Below are positions 56,718 to 64,000 of a stretch of 64,000 nt of DNA, piece after piece; within the stretch, counting starts at the first letter, position 1; the number at the start of each line of letters is the position of its first letter. The stretch is taken from contig NZ_JANZKZ010000001.1 of assembly GCF_025770725.1 (NCBI RefSeq), positions 248,001-312,000 on the forward strand, in the 5' to 3' direction. A model generated the notes under the pieces. It made no database searches, was not told where the DNA came from, and was given only the letters and a program-made list of their open reading frames with translations. The translations under genes and the position numbers were made by a program. The DNA comes from Sulfurospirillum oryzae (GTDB lineage: Bacteria > Campylobacterota > Campylobacteria > Campylobacterales > Sulfurospirillaceae).

Positions 56718-56723
56718 TATAAT
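56718..56723 (+). promoter_or_regulatory. -10 box upstream of fliN
   Basis: Perfect TATAAT about 70 bases before the fliN start. A second, sigma-54-like element lies between it and the gene (56743-56758). The remainder of the 252-base gap 56541-56792 is AT-rich with nothing else evident. Confidence 0.45.
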
Positions 56724-56742
56724 AAGGCGTATATACCAAGGT

Positions 56743-56758
56743 TTGGAAGAGTTTTTGC
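56743..56758 (+). promoter_or_regulatory. Sigma-54-like -24/-12 element before fliN
   Basis: TTGGAAGAGTTTTTGC has GG and GC separated by exactly 10 bases, close to the TGGCAC-N5-TTGC consensus. Transcription would start about 56770, 23 bases before the fliN start. Sigma-54 controls middle flagellar genes in this phylum, but fliN is not usually in that class, so this may be coincidence. Confidence 0.35.
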
Positions 56759-56792
56759 TTTCATGGATTAACTCATCTTTAAAGGAATGACA

Positions 56793-57104
56793 TTGGACGC
56801 AGCCGATCAAGAGTATGTCGCACGAAAACTTCTCTCAGGATTTGAAAATCTTTTAGATATTAGCGTTGATTTTGTGGCAGAACTTGGAACGACCAATATT
56901 ACGATACAAAAGCTCTTAAAGCTTGAAAAAGGCTCTGTTATCGACCTTGAAAAACCAGCGGGTGAGAGTGTTGAGCTTTACATCAATAATAAAATTTTTG
57001 GTAAAGGAGAAGTCATGGTCTATGAAAAAAACCTTGCTATCCGTATCAACGAAATCTTAGACTCTAAAACCGTTATCCAATACTTTAAGAAAGAGAATCT
57101 ATGA
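56793..57104 (+). CDS. fliN: Flagellar motor switch protein FliN
   Basis: A 103-residue C-ring protein. LDISVDFVAELGTTNITIQK and LEKPAGESVELYINNKIFGK with GEVMVYEKNLAIRINEIL are the SpoA/FliN core. I set the start at the TTG at 56793 because AAAGGA (56781-56786) is 6 bases before it and abuts the ATG at 56787 with no spacing. It overlaps the fliO-like gene by 4 bases. Confidence 0.94.
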   Translation: MDAADQEYVARKLLSGFENLLDISVDFVAELGTTNITIQKLLKLEKGSVIDLEKPAGESVELYINNKIFGKGEVMVYEKNLAIRINEILDSKTVIQYFKKENL

Positions 57105-57970
57105 GAATTTTCTTTGCGCTTTTAGCATTATGGTCATGGGCAAGTGCTTCCAATTTACTAACCTATAACGTTTATGAGCGAAGCGACCGTGTCGATGTGA
57201 TGCTCTCGTTTGATGCTCCGCATGAAGGTGGTATTTCTCAAAAAAATGACGCCACATCTATCACCCTAACGATTAACGATCTTGGCTATGATAAGATGAT
57301 TGAGAAGAGCATTAACTCAAACATTATTCAAGAACTTAGCATTGTTCCAGAAAAAAACAATACCCTTAAAGTCGTTCTTAAAAGCGATAAAAAAATAAGC
57401 GTCGTTGCTTCTAAAACCGTTGATGGCTTTGGACTTCGCATAAGAAGTAGCATCATGCAAGCTCCAACGCAAAGCTCCGAAGCAGCTACAGCGTCATCAC
57501 TCCCAACAGCATCAACCTCATCGGCTGATTTCATCGATACACGTTATATTATTGTGATTGTCGTTTTATTGGCTCTTATTATTTTGATGTTCTGGATCAA
57601 AAAGCGATTAGGAATCCAAACACTTAGACCAGCATCCGCAAAAGGCGGAAATGGTAAGTCTTGGCTTTTTAACCCAAAAACAGGTTCTCAACAAGAGGTC
57701 AATGTCCTTCATAAAAAACAGATTGACAATCAAAATAGTGTTGTTCTTTTTGAATACGGCACCATCAAATACCTCGTTATGACAGGAAATTCTAACGTAC
57801 TTCTTGAGAAGTTTCAAAATGGCGAAGTCAAAGATAATAACGATTTTGAAAAGGTCTTCGAAGAAAATCGCAGACGTCTGGATGATTACTTGAAACTCCA
57901 AGATACAAAGCTTAGTACCTATAAAAACAAAGCATCCGCTGACTACACTCCCTTTGATGAGACACGTTAA
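57101..57970 (+). CDS. FliO-like flagellar biosynthesis protein
   Basis: A 289-residue protein: signal peptide (MRIFFALLALWSWASA), a periplasmic AMIN-like domain (about 18-115), a Ser/Ala/Thr linker, one membrane segment (about 149-167, YIIVIVVLLALIILMFW) and a cytosolic domain (about 185-285). The last part (LFNPKTGSQQEVNVLHKK, VVLFEYGTIKYLVMTG) fits FliO, and the gene follows fliN like Campylobacter Cj0352. It would assist assembly of the flagellar export gate. The large periplasmic domain is a phylum trait. Confidence 0.78.
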   Translation: MRIFFALLALWSWASASNLLTYNVYERSDRVDVMLSFDAPHEGGISQKNDATSITLTINDLGYDKMIEKSINSNIIQELSIVPEKNNTLKVVLKSDKKISVVASKTVDGFGLRIRSSIMQAPTQSSEAATASSLPTASTSSADFIDTRYIIVIVVLLALIILMFWIKKRLGIQTLRPASAKGGNGKSWLFNPKTGSQQEVNVLHKKQIDNQNSVVLFEYGTIKYLVMTGNSNVLLEKFQNGEVKDNNDFEKVFEENRRRLDDYLKLQDTKLSTYKNKASADYTPFDETR

Positions 57971-57976
57971 GACCTT

Positions 57977-58906
57977 ATGACCATTGCTATCTCCATCTTG
58001 TCCATTTACGCCTTTATTTTTCTTGGCTTTATGGCAAAAAGGATGCTCAAAGAGGAGATGAATGAGAAGGGGATGATTCTTCTTTCCATCTACTTCTTTC
58101 AACCCATGCTCTCTTTTTGGGGTTTATCGAGCAGACCAATTAATTTTTCACTCCTTCAAGCACCTTTTTGGTATTTAGCTATCTCCTTAATTTGTGTGCT
58201 TATAAGCTCACTCATTGCATTTATGTTCTTTAAAGAGGACATCAAAGAAAAGTCTATTATCACTATTTGTGTCATCATTGGTAATACAGGAAATCTTGGG
58301 ATTCCTCTTGGCATTGCCCTTTTTGGAGACGCTTCTATTTTGTACATGAGCCTTATCAATATTACCAATGTTTTCATCGTCTATACGCTCGGTGTCTTTT
58401 TCTACTCCAGAGGTAACTTTAGTATCAAACAATCTCTCTTTAACATTGTGAAGCTGCCTGTGATCTGGTTTGCAACACTAGCCCTCTTGATGAATATCTT
58501 TGAGATAAAAATCCATCCTGCAATGCAAAAGCCTTTGGAAATGGGCGCATACTGCACAATGGTCATTCAACTCGTCGTCTTTGGCATGTATCTTTACAAC
58601 ATCAAACTTCGCAGTATCAACTACAAACTGCTTTTACATGTAAGCATTATCAAGTTTTTTATTACGCCGCTTATTGCTGGTTTTATCCTTTATGGATTGC
58701 TGGATTTAGAGCCAATGGTAGCAACACTTATTTTTATTGAACTCATTGTTCCCCTTGCTGTTACCAATGTTAATTTAGCCGCTTTGTATGAGTGTAAACC
58801 ACTTGATGTTACCGTCTTAGTCTTTTTTACATCGCTTATTTTCATCCCTTTCTTTATTCTTATCAGCAATCTTTTGCACTACCTTAACATCGTGAGTCTA
58901 CCATGA
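57977..58906 (+). CDS. AEC-family transporter, paralog 2
   Basis: A 309-residue AEC carrier homologous to the gene at 53129 along its length: MAKRMLKEEMNEKGMILLSI, GNTGNLGIPLGIALFGDASI, LIVPLAVTNVNLAALYECKP. The two copies are separated by about 4 kb carrying unrelated genes. A one-mismatch palindrome (58633-58644) is read as Leu-His-Val-Ser at the position where paralog 1 has an exact copy. It starts 6 bases after the fliO-like stop and overlaps the next gene by 4. Confidence 0.88.
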   Translation: MTIAISILSIYAFIFLGFMAKRMLKEEMNEKGMILLSIYFFQPMLSFWGLSSRPINFSLLQAPFWYLAISLICVLISSLIAFMFFKEDIKEKSIITICVIIGNTGNLGIPLGIALFGDASILYMSLINITNVFIVYTLGVFFYSRGNFSIKQSLFNIVKLPVIWFATLALLMNIFEIKIHPAMQKPLEMGAYCTMVIQLVVFGMYLYNIKLRSINYKLLLHVSIIKFFITPLIAGFILYGLLDLEPMVATLIFIELIVPLAVTNVNLAALYECKPLDVTVLVFFTSLIFIPFFILISNLLHYLNIVSLP

Positions 58907-59265
58907 ATATAAACGATAAAGACGCGAGAGTCAAATACATTAGAGCACTTGAGCGCTTTTTAGGAAGTTGTGTGAGTGCGCTCAAAAATGAAAATTTTGA
59001 TTTTGCACTCTTTGTAAAGCGTGCCGAAAAAGGGCTTAAAACCTTACAGAAAGTGGAAGTTGTTCGGCTTGATTCAACCTACACCAATTTGCTTCAAAAC
59101 TATGTTAATTTGGTCTCTAACAGCATTGCAAATACAGAAGATGTTGATCTCGAAGAGGTACACAAACGTCTTTTAAAAGAGGCTAATTTACTGGAGAAAG
59201 AGAAATATCGGGGAAGCTATAAAAAAGATAAGCACAAAGCACAAGGCTTTAATGACGGTTATTGA
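58903..59265 (+). CDS. Unknown small helical protein
   Basis: A 120-residue soluble, charged, mostly helical protein (starts MNINDKDARVKYIRALERFL) with a Lys-rich tail. No family recognised. ATGA overlap with the AEC gene and a 7-base tail-to-tail overlap with dus; part of the fliN message by position. Confidence 0.7.
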   Translation: MNINDKDARVKYIRALERFLGSCVSALKNENFDFALFVKRAEKGLKTLQKVEVVRLDSTYTNLLQNYVNLVSNSIANTEDVDLEEVHKRLLKEANLLEKEKYRGSYKKDKHKAQGFNDGY

Positions 59266-60197
59266 GCAAAAAAAGTAGCTATCGTTTCACGCATTAGCGC
59301 ATCATCTTCAATGCGGTTAATTTTATCTCTAAACTCAGATGCCTCGCGAAATCCTTTTGAGTACGTGTGTAAATGCTTACGAAAAATTGAGTGTCCTTTC
59401 TCGCCATAAAAATCGACCATAGCATCGAAATGCTCTAGCACAATCTCCAAGATTTTTGTTTTTTCAACATGAACTAACTCATTTTTAATCTGATAAAAAA
59501 TCCATGGATTTCCCACTGCACCTCGCCCTATCATCAAGCTTTTACACCCTGTCACCTCTTTTACATGTAAAGCTTTTTCATAGCTTGTGATGTCACCGTT
59601 GGCAATAACGGGAATGCTAACAGCCGCACGCGCTCTTGCAATCGCATGGTAATCAACTTCAGCTTTGTAAGCCCCTGCACGAGTCCTGCCGTGCATACTC
59701 ATAAAATCAACGCCTGCGCTTTCACACGCTTTAGCAATCTCTTCAGGAATTTTGGTACTAAACCCAAGACGCACTTTAGCGCTGGTATAGCGTTTATTTG
59801 AATAGGTTTTTATTGTCTCAATGATCTTCTGCATGTGCGGCAAGTTTAATAAAAGTGACGAGCCTGCCTCTTGCGAAATGATTTTTGGCACAGGGCAGCC
59901 ACAGTTCAGATCGATCCCATCAATCCCTTCAATGTCATTCAGAGCTAAAACAGCCTCTTTAATTGACACCAAATCAGATCCTGCAATTTGAACAATGTAG
60001 GGTGTTTCTCGCGGAGATTTGGTAAGCATCTTGAAGGTTTTCTCAGAGCCATAACGCAGAGCATTTGCACTAATCATTTCTGAAAAGGTAACATCTGCGC
60101 CAAACTTTTTAACAACGGAACGAAAAGGGAGGTCTGTAAAGCCAGCAAGAGGAGCGAGGGCTAGGATGCCTCGCTCAAAGTCTATCTCATGATTCAT
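59259..60197 (-). CDS. dus: tRNA-dihydrouridine synthase
   Basis: FMN enzyme reducing uridines in tRNA D-loops. The 312 residues show LAPLAGFTDLPFRSVVKKFG, the active-site cysteine region GIDLNCGCPVPKI, FMSMHGRTRAGAYKAEVDY and VIANGDITSYEKAL. It is most like the DusB group. An exact palindrome (59560-59571) is read as LHVK right after NGDITSYEKA. It starts by ATGA overlap with the membrane protein gene. Confidence 0.94.
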   Translation of the reverse strand: MNHEIDFERGILALAPLAGFTDLPFRSVVKKFGADVTFSEMISANALRYGSEKTFKMLTKSPRETPYIVQIAGSDLVSIKEAVLALNDIEGIDGIDLNCGCPVPKIISQEAGSSLLLNLPHMQKIIETIKTYSNKRYTSAKVRLGFSTKIPEEIAKACESAGVDFMSMHGRTRAGAYKAEVDYHAIARARAAVSIPVIANGDITSYEKALHVKEVTGCKSLMIGRGAVGNPWIFYQIKNELVHVEKTKILEIVLEHFDAMVDFYGEKGHSIFRKHLHTYSKGFREASEFRDKINRIEDDALMRETIATFFAQ

Positions 60198-61204
60198 AGG
60201 CGCAAAAATTTGTCGATGTCAATACTTTTTCCATGATCTCGTAAGAACATAATGGTTTTAAATTTCACAAAGTCTTCAGGATCAGAATTGAGTAAAAGCT
60301 CACGGATTTTATCAATCATCTGAAGATCATAGAGTACATACAAGTAAGCATCAGCAGCAACTGCACCTTTGCTGTTATAAAGTTTTTCAAATAAAGCAAT
60401 CAAAGCATCCGGTGAGAGTTTAATCTTAATCTCACGAGCAAGCTCTAAATAGTCAGCACGATCCGCGTTAAACTGTTCAAGAATATCTTCAATTGATTTT
60501 ATATCCATATCAAAACTATCATCAGCATCCAAATAACGCTCCATCATACGACGGAAAGTACGCTTATCTTGAGGGAAGTCATAACGTTTAATTTCGTTAA
60601 AACTTGCAAAATCAAGCAATGCATCATAAGCTTTAAGACAAAGCTCGCTGTTGAGATCTTTACAGTTTTTCAACACTTCTACTGCCGAGCGAGGCTCTAT
60701 TTTAAGGCGATTGATACTGTTTTGAATCACAAGAGGATTCGTTTTAGCAAGTCTATATTTTTTTAAGTCTTCATAATTGCCATTGGTAACACTCACTGCA
60801 ACCGCACACGCTTTAGCAACATCTTCTTCAAGAAATGTTGTTGGAAGAGCCGCATCAAAACGCATACATTGCAATACTTTGCCCGCGAATTTAAAGCCAT
60901 CTGTTTTATAAGAAGTTGTAACTTCTTCGCCTAAAATACGATTTCTTGCAGCCTCTTGAAAAAGTTCAATATCTTTTTTCAAAGCTCTTTTATACAAAAA
61001 ATCTTTGAAATTATAAAAAACCAGATGACCAATAGAAGCAATAACCAAAAATAAAATGGGAAGAACAATCCAAAACGCTACAGGTAGAGTCATTGAGAAA
61101 CCAAACAGCTCAAGTGTAGTGCTCTCACCATTAAAACTATAGACATAAAGTCCAATAGCTAACATATAAATTAGTGTTACAAGAAAATAGCGTTTGATTC
61201 CCAT
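60194..61204 (-). CDS. Membrane protein of unknown function
   Basis: A 336-residue protein with two N-terminal membrane segments (about 8-24 and 38-66) and a large helical cytosolic part (about 80-336) that looks repeat-like. It begins MGIKRYFLVTLIYMLAIGLY. I recognise no domain; in position it resembles a conserved campylobacterial gene between dksA-like and dus genes. ATGA overlap with dus. Confidence 0.75.
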   Translation of the reverse strand: MGIKRYFLVTLIYMLAIGLYVYSFNGESTTLELFGFSMTLPVAFWIVLPILFLVIASIGHLVFYNFKDFLYKRALKKDIELFQEAARNRILGEEVTTSYKTDGFKFAGKVLQCMRFDAALPTTFLEEDVAKACAVAVSVTNGNYEDLKKYRLAKTNPLVIQNSINRLKIEPRSAVEVLKNCKDLNSELCLKAYDALLDFASFNEIKRYDFPQDKRTFRRMMERYLDADDSFDMDIKSIEDILEQFNADRADYLELAREIKIKLSPDALIALFEKLYNSKGAVAADAYLYVLYDLQMIDKIRELLLNSDPEDFVKFKTIMFLRDHGKSIDIDKFLRL

Positions 61205-61219
61205 GATGTGTCTTCCTAC

Positions 61220-61579
61220 TTACTTATTTTTTGCTGATTTTTCGATAATCTCACGGCACACAATGCAGTATCTAGCATGAGGCTTCACTTTGAGTCTTTG
61301 AAAACCAATTTCCTCTTCACACATTTCACAAATACCATAACTGCCATTTCTGATTTTATTGATCGCAAACTCTATCTCATTGAGTTCTTTCATCTGTTGC
61401 GCACTAATAGCTTGCTCAATCATACGATCTGTACTTATAGAAGCATGATCTGCTTCATCACCTACATCGGTATCTTTAAGATCTTCGATTTCTCGCATCG
61501 AGTCTTCAATGTTTTTTTTGATTTGGACTCTTCTCTCTTTAAGAATGTCCTCGAAATGCTTTAATTCGTGTTCTCTCAT
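61220..61579 (-). CDS. DksA/TraR-family zinc-finger regulator
   Basis: A 119-residue protein: coiled-coil N-terminal half (about 1-75, with DEADHASISTDRM in the coil tip) and C-terminal four-Cys zinc finger CEMCEEEIGFQRLKVKPHARYC. DksA binds RNA polymerase in the secondary channel and acts with ppGpp; Campylobacter DksA-like protein has the same length. Followed by the membrane protein after 15 bases. Confidence 0.9.
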   Translation of the reverse strand: MREHELKHFEDILKERRVQIKKNIEDSMREIEDLKDTDVGDEADHASISTDRMIEQAISAQQMKELNEIEFAINKIRNGSYGICEMCEEEIGFQRLKVKPHARYCIVCREIIEKSAKNK

Positions 61580-61632
61580 CCTTTGTTTCCTTTACAAAAA
61601 ATTGACCTGAAATCGTCCTGCATTATAATCAA

Positions 61633-62088
61633 CTATTTATGATAGGGATGGTTGTTTTTTATACACAATCCCCTATAAATCTGCTCAAATAAAACCACTT
61701 TCGCGATCTTATGGGCGTATGTTAATCTACTTAAACTTATAATCTTTTGAGTTTGACCTAAAAAGGCCTCTTCAAACCCAAAAGCACCACCAATGAAAAA
61801 ATTGACATTCACATCTTGGTCAAAAAGTGCGCTAAATTGCTCACTACTCAGTTCTACTCCCTCCACGTCCAACGCTACATTATACCCTTTTAAATGAGGT
61901 TCGTATGCTTTCGTGTAGGAAGCACGAGCTTCTTTCTCACCTATCATCTGTGCTGAGGCAATCTGCTTATTAAAGATCTTGATCTCTTCGACTTTTGCGA
62001 AGCGAGAGATCATTTTAGTGTATTCGCCAGCGATTGCATCCAATGCTTTATCGCTGCTTTTTTCGATCGTAAAGACCTTTACATTCAT
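61633..62088 (-). CDS. rlmH: 23S rRNA (pseudouridine1915-N3)-methyltransferase
   Basis: A 151-residue SPOUT methyltransferase acting on helix 69 of 23S rRNA. The SAM-binding knot is visible in VNFFIGGAFGFEEAFLGQT and SLSRLTYAHKIAKVVLFEQI with YRGLCIKNNHPYHK at the C terminus. ATGA overlap with accD upstream. Confidence 0.96.
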   Translation of the reverse strand: MNVKVFTIEKSSDKALDAIAGEYTKMISRFAKVEEIKIFNKQIASAQMIGEKEARASYTKAYEPHLKGYNVALDVEGVELSSEQFSALFDQDVNVNFFIGGAFGFEEAFLGQTQKIISLSRLTYAHKIAKVVLFEQIYRGLCIKNNHPYHK

Positions 62089-62963
62089 GCTTTGAGTCTT
62101 AACTCAAATGAATCTTTTTGACAATTTTCACCCAAAAGCTTCAACAAATCTGCCACCACCTTTTTCATATCGGTACGTGTAACGATCATATCGATTAAAC
62201 CATGGTCTAACAAGAATTCCGCTTTTTGAAATCCTTCTGGAAGATCTGCTCCGATGGTCTGTTTAATAACCCTCTGCCCCGCAAATCCTACCAGTGCCCC
62301 TGGTTCTGCCATAATTATATCGCCCAAAAAGGCAAATGATGCACTAACACCTCCCATCGTTGGATCGGTGAGAATGGAGATGTAAGGCAATTTAGCTTCA
62401 GAAAGTTTTGCAAGTGCCGCGGATGTTTTAGACATTTGAAGCAACGAGAATGTGCTCTCTTGCATACGCGCACCACCGCTGGCACTCACGATAATTAAGC
62501 CCTCTTTATTTGCCATAGCACGATTAATGGCACGAACAATCTTTTCGCCCTCAACAGAACCTAGACTTCCACCCATAAAAGCAAAGTCAAAAACAACAAT
62601 TTGCGCACGGATGCCATCAATACTGCATGAGCCACATAATACAGAAGAATTCTTACCTGTTTTTTCTTGTGCCTCTTCAATACGTTTTTTATACGATTTT
62701 TTATCCACAAATTTTAAAGGATCTATCGGTATTAAATTAGCATCAAATTCAACAAAACTGCCTTCATCACAGAGTTGATCGATGCGCTGTTTTGCGGAAA
62801 TTCGCATATGGAAACCACATTTGGGACAGACATTAAAACGTTGTTCAATCTCTTTGTAGTACATTAAAGATTGGCATGCGCTACACTTAACCCAATGGCT
62901 TGGAGCTTCATTTGGAGTAGATTGAGTTTTTCGAATCTTAGAGAAAATTTCTGCAAATCGCAT
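62085..62963 (-). CDS. accD: Acetyl-CoA carboxylase carboxyltransferase beta subunit
   Basis: Carboxyltransferase subunit for malonyl-CoA formation. 292 residues with the N-terminal zinc ribbon WVKCSACQSLMYYKEIEQRF and CPKCGFHM, and the crotonase-like core SASGGARMQESTFSLLQMS and LTDPTMGGVSASFAFLGDII. accA and the biotin subunits are not in the window. Cotranscribed with rlmH. Confidence 0.97.
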   Translation of the reverse strand: MRFAEIFSKIRKTQSTPNEAPSHWVKCSACQSLMYYKEIEQRFNVCPKCGFHMRISAKQRIDQLCDEGSFVEFDANLIPIDPLKFVDKKSYKKRIEEAQEKTGKNSSVLCGSCSIDGIRAQIVVFDFAFMGGSLGSVEGEKIVRAINRAMANKEGLIIVSASGGARMQESTFSLLQMSKTSAALAKLSEAKLPYISILTDPTMGGVSASFAFLGDIIMAEPGALVGFAGQRVIKQTIGADLPEGFQKAEFLLDHGLIDMIVTRTDMKKVVADLLKLLGENCQKDSFELRLKA

Positions 62964-62985
62964 AGGTTTTTATCCTCTTTTAAAG

Positions 62986-63726
62986 CTAATTGCTTATAAA
63001 TAAACTTTTTATTTTATCAAAAATTTCCTTATCTTTGCTTACGAGGAAGATATCACTCTCATAAAAGGTATGAAGATCTGCACACATGAAGAGTCCCGCT
63101 TCGACATCATAAGTGCGCATAACACCTTCATACAAAACAAACGAAACATCGTGTGCATAGGCTAAAGAGAGTGCAAAAGCACCAGGAGAGCGGTACTTAA
63201 TATGAGCACTTTGAAGCTTGTCGTGCGCGTGTACTGAACAGTAAGAACGCTCAAAAATTCCCACTTTTGAAAAGGTGTTACATGTAACCAAATTAAATGA
63301 ATTTTTTCCTATTTTTCCTTGGCGCAAACCGTTTTCATCTTTGATAAAAACATCGCCATTGGCTAAGTTTGTAATCATCGCTTTTGTGCATTGATTGTTT
63401 TCAAAATAAGCAATGGAGGTACCAAAGAAAGGAAGATGCGAAAGCAGATTATCACTGCCATCAATGGGGTCAAGGACAATGCGAGCAGAGGTATTGGGGC
63501 TTTGTATCACCCCACTCTCCTCAGAGACGATCTCGCCAAAAGGCAAAAGGTGTTTAATGAAAATCTGTTCAGCCTCAAGATCAATTCCAGAGCTACGATC
63601 TCCCCCCGCTCCAATGTCGAAGGATTGGTGAGCAGACTCATCCAACCCTTTTACATGTAAAAGCTCAGATACCTCAAGATTCGCTCTGAGTGCGGCTTCA
63701 ATAAAGCTCACGAAAGGCTTATCCAA
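62986..63726 (-). CDS. Inositol monophosphatase family protein
   Basis: A 246-residue metal-dependent phosphatase: EIVSEESGV, the metal site LDPIDGSDNLLSHLPFFG and the C-terminal acidic segment TYDVEAGLFMCADL. It may act on inositol phosphate, 3'-phosphoadenosine phosphate (CysQ) or fructose bisphosphate; the sequence does not decide. Overlaps the gltD end by 8 bases. It holds an exact palindrome (63650-63661, LHVK) and a double-variant one (63277-63288, VTCN). Confidence 0.87.
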   Translation of the reverse strand: MDKPFVSFIEAALRANLEVSELLHVKGLDESAHQSFDIGAGGDRSSGIDLEAEQIFIKHLLPFGEIVSEESGVIQSPNTSARIVLDPIDGSDNLLSHLPFFGTSIAYFENNQCTKAMITNLANGDVFIKDENGLRQGKIGKNSFNLVTCNTFSKVGIFERSYCSVHAHDKLQSAHIKYRSPGAFALSLAYAHDVSFVLYEGVMRTYDVEAGLFMCADLHTFYESDIFLVSKDKEIFDKIKSLFISN

Positions 63727-64000
63727 GCAATTTTTTAATGATGCTAAGTGCGGCTTCTTTACCCTCTTTAGCAGCAGTTACAACAAGGTCAGAGCCTCGC
63801 TTACAGTCTCCACCCGCATACACACCTGATTTTGTTGTTTGGTATTCATGATTGACAATAATGCCGCCCGATTTATTAACCTCAATGCCATTTTCTGCAA
63901 GGAATGTAGGTACAGATGGTGTAAAACCAAGTGCAAAGATGATGACATCGGCATCCACTCTAAAGTCGCCACCTTTGACGATTTCAACGCACTGTCGGCA
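63719..64000 (-). CDS. gltD: Glutamate synthase small subunit, C-terminal part
   Basis: Partial gene entering from the right edge; 93 codons are visible. VIIFALGFTPSVPTFLAENG with YAGGDCKRGSDLVVTAAKEG is the NADPH/FAD-binding end of the GltD-type oxidoreductases. It would deliver NADPH electrons to GltB for glutamate synthesis. A related iron-sulfur flavoprotein reductase is the alternative, as only the end is seen. Confidence 0.8.
   Translation of the reverse strand, partial: CRQCVEIVKGGDFRVDADVIIFALGFTPSVPTFLAENGIEVNKSGGIIVNHEYQTTKSGVYAGGDCKRGSDLVVTAAKEGKEAALSIIKKLLG

Overview
The window is a gene-dense, AT-rich (roughly 60% A+T by eye) chromosomal segment of a Campylobacterota (epsilonproteobacterial) bacterium, most like the genus Sulfurospirillum. 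The evidence is gene content and order. A run gatC ... cvpA-fur-lysS-glyA-DUF1882-SPOR ... aroE recalls the Campylobacter jejuni order. There is also fliN next to a fliO-like gene, an ArsRS-like two-component pair, a SorAB-like sulfite dehydrogenase and NhaD. I see no phage, IS element, CRISPR array, tRNA or rRNA, and no gene-free stretch above 300 bases.

Layout. 1-5107: minus-strand housekeeping genes hemD (partial), guaA, nhaD, nadB and an overlooked 49-residue LptM-like lipoprotein. 5078-12600: plus-strand DUF721-like gene, uvrC, and a signalling operon (degenerate Hpt protein, Sel1 protein, hybrid kinase, receiver). 12601-15866: minus-strand hisG, coaX, a small unknown gene and a YfgM-like/BamB-like pair. 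16011-29844: a long plus-strand block of gatC, pilT-like, diguanylate cyclase, cvpA, fur, lysS, glyA, DUF1882, SPOR, trpE, aroE, acyl-CoA ligase and a PAS/GAF/GGDEF protein. 29841-32945: minus-strand recR, ArsS-like kinase, ArsR-like regulator and a Spy-like periplasmic protein. 33097-35945: dnaJ, a SprT-like metallopeptidase, an XRE regulator and an outer-membrane barrel. 35997-48152: minus-strand mntP, polA, HDOD, two tandem dicarboxylate symporters, uvrA, a TSUP exporter and an APC permease. 48358-51400: CheX-like gene, TPP riboswitch with thiC, and a SmpA-like gene. 51464-56540: HugZ-like, cupin and MarR genes with twin operators, an AEC carrier, an ArsC-like (nitrogenase-associated) pair and a sulfite dehydrogenase. 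56793-59265: fliN, fliO-like, second AEC carrier and an unknown gene. 59259-64000: minus-strand dus, a membrane protein, dksA-like, rlmH, accD, an inositol monophosphatase and gltD (partial).

The strongest unexplained signal is a DNA word, the perfect 12-bp palindrome TTTACATGTAAA. It occurs at least 19 times exactly, and more than ten times with one or two changes, in 64 kb; about 0.015 copies are expected by chance. It lies both inside genes, where it is almost always read as Leu-His-Val-Lys/Asn and never in the frame that would create a stop, and between genes, where two copies form a perfect hairpin. This is how DNA-uptake sequences or highly iterated palindromes such as cyanobacterial HIP1 behave, not how a transcription-factor operator behaves. 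Other points of interest are four helically phased GTTAA boxes before the Spy-like gene, twin 18-bp operators flanking marR, a CX3CH heme motif, a substituted sodium-site motif in one of two tandem symporters, and a DUF1882 protein that resembles archaeo-eukaryotic primases.
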